A stretch of 64,000 nt of DNA from Caballeronia sordidicola (lineage in GTDB: Bacteria; Pseudomonadota; Gammaproteobacteria; Burkholderiales; Burkholderiaceae): positions 600,605 to 664,604 of the forward strand of contig NZ_FCOC02000003.1 of the NCBI RefSeq assembly GCF_001544455.2, given 5' to 3'. The notes under the pieces were generated by a model that saw only the letters and a list, made by a program, of their open reading frames with translations, was not told the origin of the DNA and searched no databases. A program made the translations under genes and the position numbers. This document shows positions 37,462 through 46,276 of this stretch, piece after piece. How positions within the stretch are numbered: position 1 is the stretch's first letter; every line of letters begins with the position of its first letter.

Positions 37462-38664
37462 ATGAGAGCGTGGCTTGTAAGGCTGCACCGATGGCTCGGC
37501 GTTGGCACCGCTTTATTCCTCTTCATGGCAGGGCTGACCGGGGCGATCATCGCCTGGGACCATGAACTCGATGCCGCGCTGAATCCCGGGTTCTATAACG
37601 CACGCACGGCGTCGGACGCTTTGCCGCCACTCGTTTTGGCCGATCGGCTCGAAGCAGCGGAGCCGCGGCTCCAGGTCACCTATCTGCCGCTTGGCATTGA
37701 ATCCGGCCACACGCTTCAGGCGGGCGTCACGCCGCGCGAGGATCCGTCGAGGCGTCCGTTCGACCTCGGTTTCAATCAGGTTGCGCTCGATCCCGGCACG
37801 GGCGCAGTTCAGGGACGGCGCGAATGGGGTGCGCTCTCGCTCGGTCGGCTCGAGTTGATTCCGTTTATTTACAAGCTGCACTACACGCTGCATTTGCCGA
37901 TGCGCGGCGGTATTGACCTTGGCGTCTGGGTCATGGGCCTCGTGGGTATCGCGTGGCTCCTGGATTCGATGGTCGCCATCGTGCTGGCCTTTCCAAATCC
38001 GCGCTCGTGGCGCAAGTCGCTGGCATTCCGGTTCAGGCGCGGCGGGTATGCGCTCACCTTCGACCTGCATCGTTCGGGGGGCGTCTGGTTATGGGCGTTG
38101 CTGATGGTCATCGCCATCACTTCGGTTTCGATGAATCTGGGCGATCCGGTCGTGCGGCCAATCGTGTCGATGTTCTCGCCGCTGGCGCCTTCGCCATTCG
38201 CCGCGCAGGGCGCGGGTAGCCAACCCTCTGTCGCGGCGCCGGACCTTTCCCGCGAGCGCATCGTGGCACTTGCGAATGCTGCCGCCCGCCGCGCGCACAT
38301 CGCTGCGCCGCCGGGCGGACTGTTCTATTTGCCCGCGTTGCATGTCTACGTCGTGGGATTCTTCCGGCCAGGAGGCGATCACGGCGATGCAGGTCTTGGC
38401 AACGCGTGGCTCTATTTCAACGCGCGCTCCGGCGCACAGGTCGGCGCACAGATACCGGGGCGCGGCTCCGCCGGCGACATTTTCATGCAGGCGCAATTTC
38501 CGCTGCACTCGGGCCGGATCATCGGCTTGACCGGACGGATCATGGTCACCCTCCTAGGGCTCGCCGTGGCTATCCTGAGCGCAACGGGCCTGCTCATCTG
38601 GTTAAAGAAAAGCCGCGCGCGGCGTGCGTTGCCCGCGCGCCGACGTGTACGGGGAGCCGCGTGA
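37462..38664 (+). CDS. PepSY-associated TM protein (iron-regulated membrane protein)
   Basis: A 400-residue protein with four membrane helices arranged 1 + 2 + 1: WLVRLHRWLGVGTALFLFMA at the N-terminus, a pair near residues 155-230 (with FRFRRGGYALTFDLHRSGGV between), and GLTGRIMVTLLGLAVAILSA before a basic tail. This is the layout of PiuB/FpvG-like proteins, which reduce or handle ferric siderophores at the inner membrane. A Fur box precedes it, and the stop TGA overlaps the sigma factor ATG by one base, so these genes are coupled. Confidence 0.87.
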   Translation: MRAWLVRLHRWLGVGTALFLFMAGLTGAIIAWDHELDAALNPGFYNARTASDALPPLVLADRLEAAEPRLQVTYLPLGIESGHTLQAGVTPREDPSRRPFDLGFNQVALDPGTGAVQGRREWGALSLGRLELIPFIYKLHYTLHLPMRGGIDLGVWVMGLVGIAWLLDSMVAIVLAFPNPRSWRKSLAFRFRRGGYALTFDLHRSGGVWLWALLMVIAITSVSMNLGDPVVRPIVSMFSPLAPSPFAAQGAGSQPSVAAPDLSRERIVALANAAARRAHIAAPPGGLFYLPALHVYVVGFFRPGGDHGDAGLGNAWLYFNARSGAQVGAQIPGRGSAGDIFMQAQFPLHSGRIIGLTGRIMVTLLGLAVAILSATGLLIWLKKSRARRALPARRRVRGAA

Positions 38665-39179
38665 TGTCGACGATCCGGCGCGATGAAGAGCGGGGCGTGC
38701 ACGCGCTGTACCGCGATCATCACGGATGGCTGCAGTCGTGGCTGCGCAAAAAGCTAGGCAATTCATCCGATGCCGCCGATCTCGCCCACGACACGTTCCT
38801 GCGGATCCTGAGCGCGTGGGGCAGCCACGACGAGCGCGAGCTGCGCGAACCCCGCGCGTATGTCACGACCGTCGCGGGCCGCGTGCTCATCAATCACTAT
38901 CGAAGGCTTTCGCTCGAGCGAGCGTATCTTGCCGCGCTTGCCGCCATGCCACAAGCGCTGTCGCCGTCCGCGGAAGATCGCGCGATAGTGCTCGAAACGC
39001 TGCACGAGATCGACGCCATGCTGGAGCGCATGTCACCGAGCACGCGCACGGCGTTCCTGCTCGCGCGCCTCAATGGACTGAGTCACGCGGAGATTGCCGA
39101 GCGCCTTCTGGTCAGTGTCCGCACGGTCAAGCGATACCTGGTCGCGGCCTATGAAGAATGCATCCTGCTGACACTTTGA
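38664..39179 (+). CDS. FecI-type ECF sigma factor
   Basis: A 171-residue ECF sigma factor. Region 2 is LYRDHHGWLQSWLRKKLGNS to DAADLAHDTFLRIL; region 4 is MSPSTRTAFLLARLNGLSHA to EIAERLLVSVRTVKRYL. The pattern is that of iron-starvation sigma factors (FecI/PvdS group) that transcribe TonB receptor genes when released by FecR-type signalling. It starts inside the PepSY stop and is followed after 12 bases by fecR, then by the receptor with a signalling domain: a complete cell-surface signalling set. Confidence 0.9.
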   Translation: MSTIRRDEERGVHALYRDHHGWLQSWLRKKLGNSSDAADLAHDTFLRILSAWGSHDERELREPRAYVTTVAGRVLINHYRRLSLERAYLAALAAMPQALSPSAEDRAIVLETLHEIDAMLERMSPSTRTAFLLARLNGLSHAEIAERLLVSVRTVKRYLVAAYEECILLTL

Positions 39180-39191
39180 ACTTTAGAATTC

Positions 39192-40187
39192 GTGATTCCC
39201 CTCCGTTCCTCCGATGACAACCGTCCGCTCGATCGCGCCGTCGCCCGGGCCGCCGCTGAATGGATCGTGCACCTGCAGGAGGGCGCGACCCCGGCGCAAC
39301 ACGCGGCTTGCCTACGATGGCGCGCGGCGGACCCCGAGCACGAGCGCGCCTGGGAGCGGGCGCAACGGCTCAATGCCAAGTTCGATCTCGTTCCGCGCGA
39401 CGTGGGCCTGCCAACATTGGGGCGCGACACGCGCATCGACCGCCGGGTTGCCATCAAGGCGCTCTCCGTGATGCTGGTTGCGGGCACGGGCGCCTACCTG
39501 GGCTGGCGCGAGACGCCGTGGCGCGAATGGAGTTCGGATGAACGCACCGCCACGGGCGAGCGCCGCACGCTTGTTCTCGCCGATGGCACGCGCCTCGACC
39601 TGAATACGGCCACTGCCGTCGACATCGTATTCAAGGAAAGCGAGCGGCTGGTCGCGCTCAATGGCGGCGAGATCCTGATCGAAACTGGACGCGATGAAGG
39701 GAATCGCTCCGGACGATATCGGCCGTTCGTGGTCCAAACCGCGCAGGGCAGGGTGCGCGCGCTGGGAACGCGATTCTCGATGCGCACCGACACGAGCCGC
39801 ACAACCCGCCTCGCGGTGCTGCACGGTGCGGTGGAAATCACTCCGGGTGCGGCGCCGGCGCGGGCGCGGGTGGTCGAGGCGGGTGAGCAGACGCGCTTCA
39901 CGGTGTCAAATATCGATCCCGTCGTTCCAGTCGATACACACGCGATCGACTGGTCGCGCGGCGTTATTTCAGCTAACGGCATGTTGCTCGGCGACTTCGC
40001 GGCCGAACTCGCCCGCTACCGTCCGGGCGTCCTGCGTTGCGCCCCCGAGGTGTCCGGCTTGCGAATCACGGGCGCTTTCCAGATCGGTAACACGGACAAC
40101 ATCCTCGCCGCCTTGCCGCAGACGCTGCCGGTATGCGTGATTTATCGCACGCGCTACTGGGTCAGCATTGTCGCGATGGAGGTTTGA
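39192..40187 (+). CDS. FecR-family anti-sigma/signal transducer
   Basis: A 331-residue FecR-like protein with GTG start. The N-terminal cytoplasmic DUF4880 part is RAVARAAAEWIVHLQEGATP (residues 15-34) with WRAADPEHERAWERAQRL; one membrane helix lies at about 86-103 (AIKALSVMLVAGTGAYLG). The periplasmic FecR domain contains RTLVLADGTRLDLNTATAVD and VQTAQGRVRALGTRFSM. It should relay the signal from the receptor's N-terminal domain to the FecI-type sigma factor encoded just upstream. Confidence 0.9.
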   Translation: MIPLRSSDDNRPLDRAVARAAAEWIVHLQEGATPAQHAACLRWRAADPEHERAWERAQRLNAKFDLVPRDVGLPTLGRDTRIDRRVAIKALSVMLVAGTGAYLGWRETPWREWSSDERTATGERRTLVLADGTRLDLNTATAVDIVFKESERLVALNGGEILIETGRDEGNRSGRYRPFVVQTAQGRVRALGTRFSMRTDTSRTTRLAVLHGAVEITPGAAPARARVVEAGEQTRFTVSNIDPVVPVDTHAIDWSRGVISANGMLLGDFAAELARYRPGVLRCAPEVSGLRITGAFQIGNTDNILAALPQTLPVCVIYRTRYWVSIVAMEV

Positions 40188-40279
40188 AACGAAATTTTTC
40201 AAACACGTGTCCCCTTTTTGAATCTCGCGTGTCATGGACATCAGCAGACCTCAATTAATTAGCCTGATCAGGATCGTCC

Positions 40280-42787
40280 ATGTCACACCGTCGTCATCGC
40301 AAAACCCTTTCTCCTTTTCTTCATAAACGGCTGGTGTCCGCGCCGCTGGGCGCCATTGTCCTCGGCTTGCGGGGCGTGCCGGCTGCGCTGGTGTTTGCAG
40401 GACTCGCGGCCGCGCCTGCCGGCTACGCTGCCGGTGTTGCTGACGTTGCAGCGTCCACGCCGGCGTCCGCGCAAAAAACCTACGCGGTGCCGGCAGGCTC
40501 GCTTGGCGGCGCACTGGCGGAGTTCGCGAGCCAGGCGGGCGTAACCGTGCAGCTCGATTCCCGTCTTGTCGATGGCATGCGCTCGCAGGGAATCAAGGGC
40601 AGCTTTACGCCGCGCGAAGGCTTCTCGACGCTCTTGTCGGGAACGGGACTGGAGATAGTGGAAAGCAGTCCCGGCATTTTTCTTGTTCGTCCGGCTCCGG
40701 CCCGGAGCAGTGCAGACGTTGTCGTGCCGGACGCTTCCACGCTTCCCGCCGTGAAGGTTTCGGCAAACGCCGGGAAAGACGGTGCGGACAGCTTGCCAGT
40801 TGGGTATGTGGCGACCCATTCGTCCTCCGCGCTGAAGTCGGATGCGTCGATCCTTGAAACGCCCGTGTCGGTCTCGGTGGTGACGCGCGACCAGATGACC
40901 CAGCAAAACGCGCAGACGCTCAACGCCGCGGTGCGCTACACCTCGGGCGTGACGCCGGAAACGCGCGGCGGCGTCGCCACCCGCTATGACCTGCTGACCG
41001 TGCGTGGCTTCGACGCGGATACCTACTGGAACGGGCTGAAGCTGCTGGGCAACGGTCAATATGCGGTACCGCAAATGGACACCTACCTGATGGACCGCAT
41101 CGAAGTGTTGAAGGGACCGGTGTCGGTGCTGTACGGGCAGGCGGCTGCCGGCGGCGTGCTCGATCAGGAAAGCAAGATGCCCACGCGCGTGCCCCTGCAC
41201 GAACTGGGGGTGGAATTCGGCAACTACGGCCACAAGCAGGCGACGTTCGACTTTTCGGGGCCGCTCGACGCCGATAGCCGGTATCTTTATCGCCTGACGG
41301 GAATCGCGCGGGCCGAGGACGGTCAGGTCAACACCACACGCAACGAGCGTATTGCGATCGCACCGTCCTTCACATGGCGGCCGGACGATAAAACGTCGCT
41401 TACGCTGATGGCGCTTTACCAGCGCGATCCGCGCAGCACGTCGTATGGAAGCGTGCCGCCGCAAGGCTCGTCGCTGCCGAGCCCCTTTGGACCGCTGCCG
41501 AGCGACTTCTATGACGGCGATGCCGGTTTCGAGCGATTCAGCCGTACGCAGGAGTCGGTCGGCTACAAATTTGAACGCAAACTCGACCCCAACTGGACCG
41601 TGCGGTCCAACGGGCGCTATTTCCACTTGGGCCAGGATTACGCGAGCGTCTACGGCAGCGGACTGGAAGCCGACAATCGTACGCTGGACCGCTATTCAAT
41701 CGGCTCGACGGACCAGCTCAATACCATCGCGCTCGATAACCAGATCGAAGGCAAGTTCTCGACCGGTTCCTTGAAACACACCGTGCTTGCCGGCTTCGAC
41801 TACCAGCATGTGGCGGGGACGTCCGCGCTCGGATACGGGAGCGCGCCGGCGCTCGATATCCTCGCGCCCGACTACTATCAGGCGATTCCCGATTTCGCAC
41901 GGACCGTCACGCAGATTCGCAATAACCAGTACGGCCTGTACGCGCAGGACCAGATGCGCATGGGCCATGTCGTGCTGACGCTCGGCGCACGCGAGGACTG
42001 GTCCAACACATCCACGCGCGATGTCACCGACAACACCTTGATCAAGCAGTCCGCGCGCGCATTCACGAAGCGCGCCGGACTCTCCTATGTGTTCGACAGC
42101 GGAATTGCTCCGTATGCAAGCTATACGGAGTCCTTTTCACCGCAGATTGGCACTGACGCGGGCGGCAAGCCGTTCGATCCGGAGCGCGCACGGCAGTATG
42201 AGATCGGCGTGAAGTTTCAGCCCGCGAATTACGACGCGTTGCTGACCCTCGCGTTATTCGATGTCAAGCGCAAGAATCTCCTGACACCCGATGGCAACAA
42301 TCCGAATTTCCAGTCCCAAGTGGGGGAGTCGCGTTCACGCGGCGTGGAGATCGAAGCGAAGGCGAACCTGACCGATTCGCTGAATCTGACCGCGAGCTAT
42401 ACGTATATCGACGCGAAGTATCTGAAAGATAACAGCGGACTGGAAGGCAAGCATCTAGCGTCGGTGCCGGCCAATCAGGCATCCGCATGGGCGTATTATA
42501 CGCAGCATCGCGGACCGTTCGCGGGGTTATCGGCGGGAGCCGGAGTGCGCTACACCGGCCAGACTTACAGCTACGACAACGACTACAAGCTGAGCAGCTT
42601 TGTCCTCGTCGATGCAACGCTTCGATACGATCTCGGTCACATCGCACCGCGTCTGAAAGGCTCGGAGATTTATGTCAACGCGCAGAACCTGTTGAACAAA
42701 CGCTATGTGGCGTCGTGTTATTACACGACCTGGTGCGCGTTCGGGTATGGACGACAGGTGTTTGCGGGAGCGAATTACCGGTGGTGA
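40280..42787 (+). CDS. TonB-dependent siderophore receptor with STN signalling domain
   Basis: An 835-residue outer-membrane receptor. A long signal peptide (about 50 residues) precedes an STN domain at about 67-138 (TYAVPAGSLGGALAEFASQA, then GVTVQLDSRL), which talks to FecR. A plug domain follows (DASILETPVSVSVVTRDQM, MDRIEVLKGPVSVLYGQAAA) and a 22-strand barrel ending in Trp. The AGGVLDQESKMP region is typical of ferric-siderophore receptors (FpvA/FoxA/FhuE group). The ligand is unknown. It is the last gene of the Fur-box operon, after fecI and fecR. Confidence 0.92.
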   Translation: MSHRRHRKTLSPFLHKRLVSAPLGAIVLGLRGVPAALVFAGLAAAPAGYAAGVADVAASTPASAQKTYAVPAGSLGGALAEFASQAGVTVQLDSRLVDGMRSQGIKGSFTPREGFSTLLSGTGLEIVESSPGIFLVRPAPARSSADVVVPDASTLPAVKVSANAGKDGADSLPVGYVATHSSSALKSDASILETPVSVSVVTRDQMTQQNAQTLNAAVRYTSGVTPETRGGVATRYDLLTVRGFDADTYWNGLKLLGNGQYAVPQMDTYLMDRIEVLKGPVSVLYGQAAAGGVLDQESKMPTRVPLHELGVEFGNYGHKQATFDFSGPLDADSRYLYRLTGIARAEDGQVNTTRNERIAIAPSFTWRPDDKTSLTLMALYQRDPRSTSYGSVPPQGSSLPSPFGPLPSDFYDGDAGFERFSRTQESVGYKFERKLDPNWTVRSNGRYFHLGQDYASVYGSGLEADNRTLDRYSIGSTDQLNTIALDNQIEGKFSTGSLKHTVLAGFDYQHVAGTSALGYGSAPALDILAPDYYQAIPDFARTVTQIRNNQYGLYAQDQMRMGHVVLTLGAREDWSNTSTRDVTDNTLIKQSARAFTKRAGLSYVFDSGIAPYASYTESFSPQIGTDAGGKPFDPERARQYEIGVKFQPANYDALLTLALFDVKRKNLLTPDGNNPNFQSQVGESRSRGVEIEAKANLTDSLNLTASYTYIDAKYLKDNSGLEGKHLASVPANQASAWAYYTQHRGPFAGLSAGAGVRYTGQTYSYDNDYKLSSFVLVDATLRYDLGHIAPRLKGSEIYVNAQNLLNKRYVASCYYTTWCAFGYGRQVFAGANYRW

Positions 42788-42892
42788 TCTTAATGTAAGG
42801 GACCGCGCTAGCGCGTGGCCGAGTCGCGAACGCTCGCTCGCTGCGAGATTCACCGTTGCGATGCAAACCGCCGTTCTGAAACGGCCGGGCCG

Positions 42893-43249
42893 TCACGGCT
42901 TGCAGGACGCTTCAAGCGTGTCGCCCCGGTCGTTCTGAGCATTCCGACGCGCGAGGCGAGCGCGCAGCGTGTCGATCTGATCGAGCAGATCGAGCGCGAG
43001 CGCTACGCCTTGTGCATTCAATTCAAGGTCGCGCGTCAGCCGCTGCGCGGTGACGGCGCGGCGAAGCGAGGCGCCGCTGAACCGCCACTCCTCGATGCGC
43101 GCCCCGCGAGGTTCGAATGCGCCCTCGTCGACCCACAGCGTCACCTGGGCCTCGGATGCACCCGTGACGTGGCACAACTCTACCAGCGTGAACTCGACAT
43201 GGTCCTCGACGATATCGCCCTGCAGATAGACCGGATCGTTTTCTCTCAT
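42893..43249 (-). CDS. cbpM: Chaperone modulator CbpM
   Basis: A 118-residue MerR-like small protein of the CbpM family, which binds the J-domain of CbpA and inhibits its co-chaperone and DNA-binding activity. LVELCHVTGASEAQVTLWVD and EGAFEPRG (residues 22-49) are the family's helix-turn-helix-like stretch; the C-terminal half is helical (LALDLLDQIDTLRARLARRN). It follows cbpA by only 6 bases on the same strand, the classical arrangement. Confidence 0.9.
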   Translation of the reverse strand: MRENDPVYLQGDIVEDHVEFTLVELCHVTGASEAQVTLWVDEGAFEPRGARIEEWRFSGASLRRAVTAQRLTRDLELNAQGVALALDLLDQIDTLRARLARRNAQNDRGDTLEASCKP

Positions 43250-43255
43250 GATGGG

Positions 43256-44185
43256 TCACCCATAAAAATTCGCACGCGGGTCGAATTCGAACGCATCGCG
43301 CAACGCGGTGTAGGCCGCTTTTTTTGCTTCTGTGTCGGCGCGGGGCAGAACAATTTCGAGCACGACATAAAGATCGCCAGGCGGGTTTCCGGGAATGCCC
43401 CGTCCCTTGAGTCTCAGGCGCCGGCCGGCGCCGGACCCGGCCGGGACGGTCATGGTCACCTGGCCGGAGGGCGTCGGCACGACGACATCGGCGCCGAGCG
43501 CGGCTTCCCATGGCGCCACAGGAAGATCCAGCGTCACGTCGCGGCCATCGACGCGATACCGCTTGTCTTCCTCAAGCGTCACTTCCAGGTACAGGTCGCC
43601 CGCGGGCGCATTTCCGCTACCAGCGCCACCCTGGCCTGCAAGCCGCAGGCGCTGGCCGTCGAGAATGCCTTTCGGTATCGATACGTCGAGTGTGCGTGTT
43701 TGATAGGTGACGCGGCCGTGCTCGTCGATTTCGGGCATTTGCAGCGTGAAAGTCCGCTGTGCGCCGTTGTAGGTGTCCTCCAGACTGACCGATACCCGCG
43801 CGTGATGGTCCTCGCCGCGCCAGTCGTATGACTGGGAACGCGGCGCATGGCGGTGGCGCGCGCCGAATAGATCGCCGAAGAAATCGTCGGTGTCCTGCGG
43901 GCCGCCAGCGCCGTGGTATTCGAATCCGTCGCTGACATCCGGGCGCGGACGAATCTCGTCGCCGTCCTTCAGGCCTGTGCCGAGGGCATCGAACGCAGCG
44001 CGCTTTTCCGGATCGCGTAGCACCTGATACGCCTCGCCCACTTCCTTGAAGCGCGACTCGGCGTTCGCGTCCTTGTTCAGATCAGGATGATATTTGCGTG
44101 CGAGCTTGCGATGCGCGGTCTTGATTTCCGCCTCGGTCGCCGTTCGCGGCACGCCCATGACCGCGTAATAGTCCTTGTATTTCAT
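43256..44185 (-). CDS. cbpA: Curved DNA-binding protein CbpA (DnaJ-class co-chaperone)
   Basis: A 309-residue class B J-protein. The N-terminal J-domain (2-68) has the HPD motif at 33-35 (KYHPDLNKD), which stimulates DnaK ATPase. A Gly/Asp/Arg-rich linker follows, then two C-terminal substrate-binding domains (VSVSLEDTYNGAQRTFTLQM; LDVSIPKGILDGQRLRLAGQ). There is no zinc-finger domain. The length matches E. coli CbpA (306). Operon with cbpM. Confidence 0.93.
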   Translation of the reverse strand: MKYKDYYAVMGVPRTATEAEIKTAHRKLARKYHPDLNKDANAESRFKEVGEAYQVLRDPEKRAAFDALGTGLKDGDEIRPRPDVSDGFEYHGAGGPQDTDDFFGDLFGARHRHAPRSQSYDWRGEDHHARVSVSLEDTYNGAQRTFTLQMPEIDEHGRVTYQTRTLDVSIPKGILDGQRLRLAGQGGAGSGNAPAGDLYLEVTLEEDKRYRVDGRDVTLDLPVAPWEAALGADVVVPTPSGQVTMTVPAGSGAGRRLRLKGRGIPGNPPGDLYVVLEIVLPRADTEAKKAAYTALRDAFEFDPRANFYG

Positions 44186-44307
44186 GGTTTAGCCTGTTTC
44201 GTCCATTCGTTCGTCTATCCATTAGACCCACGCTGACAAGGTGACCTGCGGCCCTGGCGGCAAGCCGTCCCACAAATATACAAGCATGCGGCGAAAGCGT
44301 CGAACGC

Positions 44308-45021
44308 TTACAGAAAAGCGTTTAGCGCGCTGGCGGCGGTGAACAGGGCGACCGTTTGTTTCACGTGCAAACGGATGTCGCCGCGGACCACGTCAAGATC
44401 TTCTCCCATCAGGCCGCGCATGAGCATGGGCGAGACGATCGCATCGAGAAGCTGGGTTGCAAGAACGTGCGCCTGCCGCGTGCTCGCGGCTTGTGCGCGG
44501 GTATCGTGCACGCGCCCGGAATGCCCGGCGATCAAGGTCGCCACCGCTTCGATTGCGCGCGAGCGGCCGGCGTCGCTCGTTAATTTTGCCAGCGATGGAA
44601 ACCGCGGCGCGTCCGCGACCACCATTCTGATCAGCCCGATTACCTCGTCGCTCAACAATCGCGTGACGAGCGTTTGCGTCACGGAAACCAGCCGCTGCGA
44701 GAGTTCCGCCGATTGCGGCGCTTCATACACGAGCCGCAGGCTGCGTTCGCAGTTTCGCTTGACGACTTCGGAAAAGAGCGCCTCCTTGCCGCTGTAACGG
44801 CTGTAGAGCGTTGCCTTGCCCGCGCCCGCCGCTTCGGCAATACGTTCAAGGGACGCTCCGCCAAAACCGTGCTGCAAGAACATGGCAGTGGCGGCATCGA
44901 GAATGCGCTCTTCCACATCGCCCGCCATGGCATTCGACGGCCGGCCTTTCTTGCGGGAGAAGATCGACCTGATCGGGCAGGGATCGGCATCGGCATCGGC
45001 ATTTTTCGGAATGCGGCTCAC
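44308..45021 (-). CDS. TetR-family repressor of the efflux operon
   Basis: About 237 residues. The TetR DNA-binding domain reads EERILDAATAMFLQHGFGGA, then SLERIAEAAGAGKATLYSRY (near residues 37-76). The C-terminal ligand domain resembles AcrR/TetR_C of Burkholderia efflux repressors. It is divergent from emrA with 116 bases between, containing CCGTT repeats that could be its operator. I chose the GTG at 45021, which has GAGGAA seven bases upstream; an ATG at 45039 would add six residues. Confidence 0.87.
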   Translation of the reverse strand: MSRIPKNADADADPCPIRSIFSRKKGRPSNAMAGDVEERILDAATAMFLQHGFGGASLERIAEAAGAGKATLYSRYSGKEALFSEVVKRNCERSLRLVYEAPQSAELSQRLVSVTQTLVTRLLSDEVIGLIRMVVADAPRFPSLAKLTSDAGRSRAIEAVATLIAGHSGRVHDTRAQAASTRQAHVLATQLLDAIVSPMLMRGLMGEDLDVVRGDIRLHVKQTVALFTAASALNAFL

Positions 45022-45137
45022 AACGGTTCCTCGGTGCATGTCATGTTTCCAGCCAGGATTATCGCAGGCTTTTTTAATGAAACGATACCGTTCCGTTCTA
45101 TTGTAGAATGCATCTCAATATTATTTTGGAGAATGCA

Positions 45138-46274
45138 ATGGCCGGAAGTGAAAGCGAAAACAGCACGCCCTCCGGCGACCAGAAGGCGGACGGCGACGAG
45201 GCGCAGTCGAGGCCGCAAGCAAAGGGGCAGGAAAAGGAAAACAGCAAGCCCATGAGTCCCCGGCGCAAGCGCATGAATGCGGTTATCGGCGGGGTGGTGT
45301 TGCTGGTTTGCGTGGCCGCGGGCGTGGCTTACTGGCTGCATAGCCGGCATTACGAAAGCACGGACGACGCGTTTATCGACAGTAATCAAAGTCAGATCGC
45401 GTCGCAGGTGAGCGGACGGGTCATCGAACTGCTTGTTGCGGATAATCAGCATGTCGAAAAGAACCAGCCGCTTTTGCGTATCGACCGGCGCGACTATGAA
45501 GTGAAGCTCGAACAGGCCGAGGCGCAAGAAGCGAACGCCATTGCGCAAGTCGCGCAGGCTCGCGCCGACCTGCTTTACCAGACGGCGAGCCTCGCACAGC
45601 AGACATCGCAAGTGCGCGTGGTGCAAGCCGACCTGACGCAGGCGCAGCAGGATCTGGCGCGATACACCGGAACAGACCCGGCTGCCATCACGCGCCAGCA
45701 ACTGGAACAAAGCCAGGCAACGACCAAGAGCGCGCTTGCCCGGCTCGACAGCGCGAAGCAGGCCGTTCAGGCGGGCGAGGCGCAGGTTGCATCGCAGAAA
45801 ACCAAGATCGACGCCGCACTGGCTTCCGTGCGCCAGACCCATGCCGACGTCGACAACGCGAAGCTGCAACTGAGCTACACGGAAGTGCTCGCCCCGCAAG
45901 CCGGGAAGATCACGCGCCGCACGGTGAATCTTGGCAACTACGTCACGCCGGGTCAGGCGCTGGTCGCGGTCGTGCCCGACGAGATGTGGGTCACCGCCAA
46001 CTTCAAGGAAACGCAGCTCGTGCACATGAACGTGGGACAAGCGGTCGATGTCACCGTCGATGCGTATCCGGACAACGTCCTTCACGCGCACGTGGAGAGT
46101 TTGCAACGCGGGACCGGCTCCGTCTTCAGCAGCCTGCCCGCGGAAAACGCGACGGGCAACTATGTGAAGGTCGTGCAGCGCCTGCCCGTGAAGATCGTCT
46201 TCGATGGCGACGCCTGGCGCCACTTGCCGCTTGCGCCCGGCCTGTCGGTCAGCCCGCGCGTGACGGTCAGATAA
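45138..46274 (+). CDS. emrA: EmrA-type membrane fusion protein
   Basis: A 378-residue HlyD/EmrA adaptor. A charged N-terminus of about 45 residues is followed by one inner-membrane helix (48-67), then the lipoyl half-motif STDDAFIDSNQSQIASQVSG, a long alpha-helical hairpin (rich in Gln/Ala, about 105-240) and LAPQAGKITRRTVNLGNYVT. It bridges EmrB in the inner membrane to the outer-membrane channel. The start at 45138 has a TGGAGAA ribosome binding site; the ATG at 45108 does not. First gene of the emrA-emrB-nodT operon. Confidence 0.92.
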   Translation: MAGSESENSTPSGDQKADGDEAQSRPQAKGQEKENSKPMSPRRKRMNAVIGGVVLLVCVAAGVAYWLHSRHYESTDDAFIDSNQSQIASQVSGRVIELLVADNQHVEKNQPLLRIDRRDYEVKLEQAEAQEANAIAQVAQARADLLYQTASLAQQTSQVRVVQADLTQAQQDLARYTGTDPAAITRQQLEQSQATTKSALARLDSAKQAVQAGEAQVASQKTKIDAALASVRQTHADVDNAKLQLSYTEVLAPQAGKITRRTVNLGNYVTPGQALVAVVPDEMWVTANFKETQLVHMNVGQAVDVTVDAYPDNVLHAHVESLQRGTGSVFSSLPAENATGNYVKVVQRLPVKIVFDGDAWRHLPLAPGLSVSPRVTVR

Positions 46275-46276
46275 GC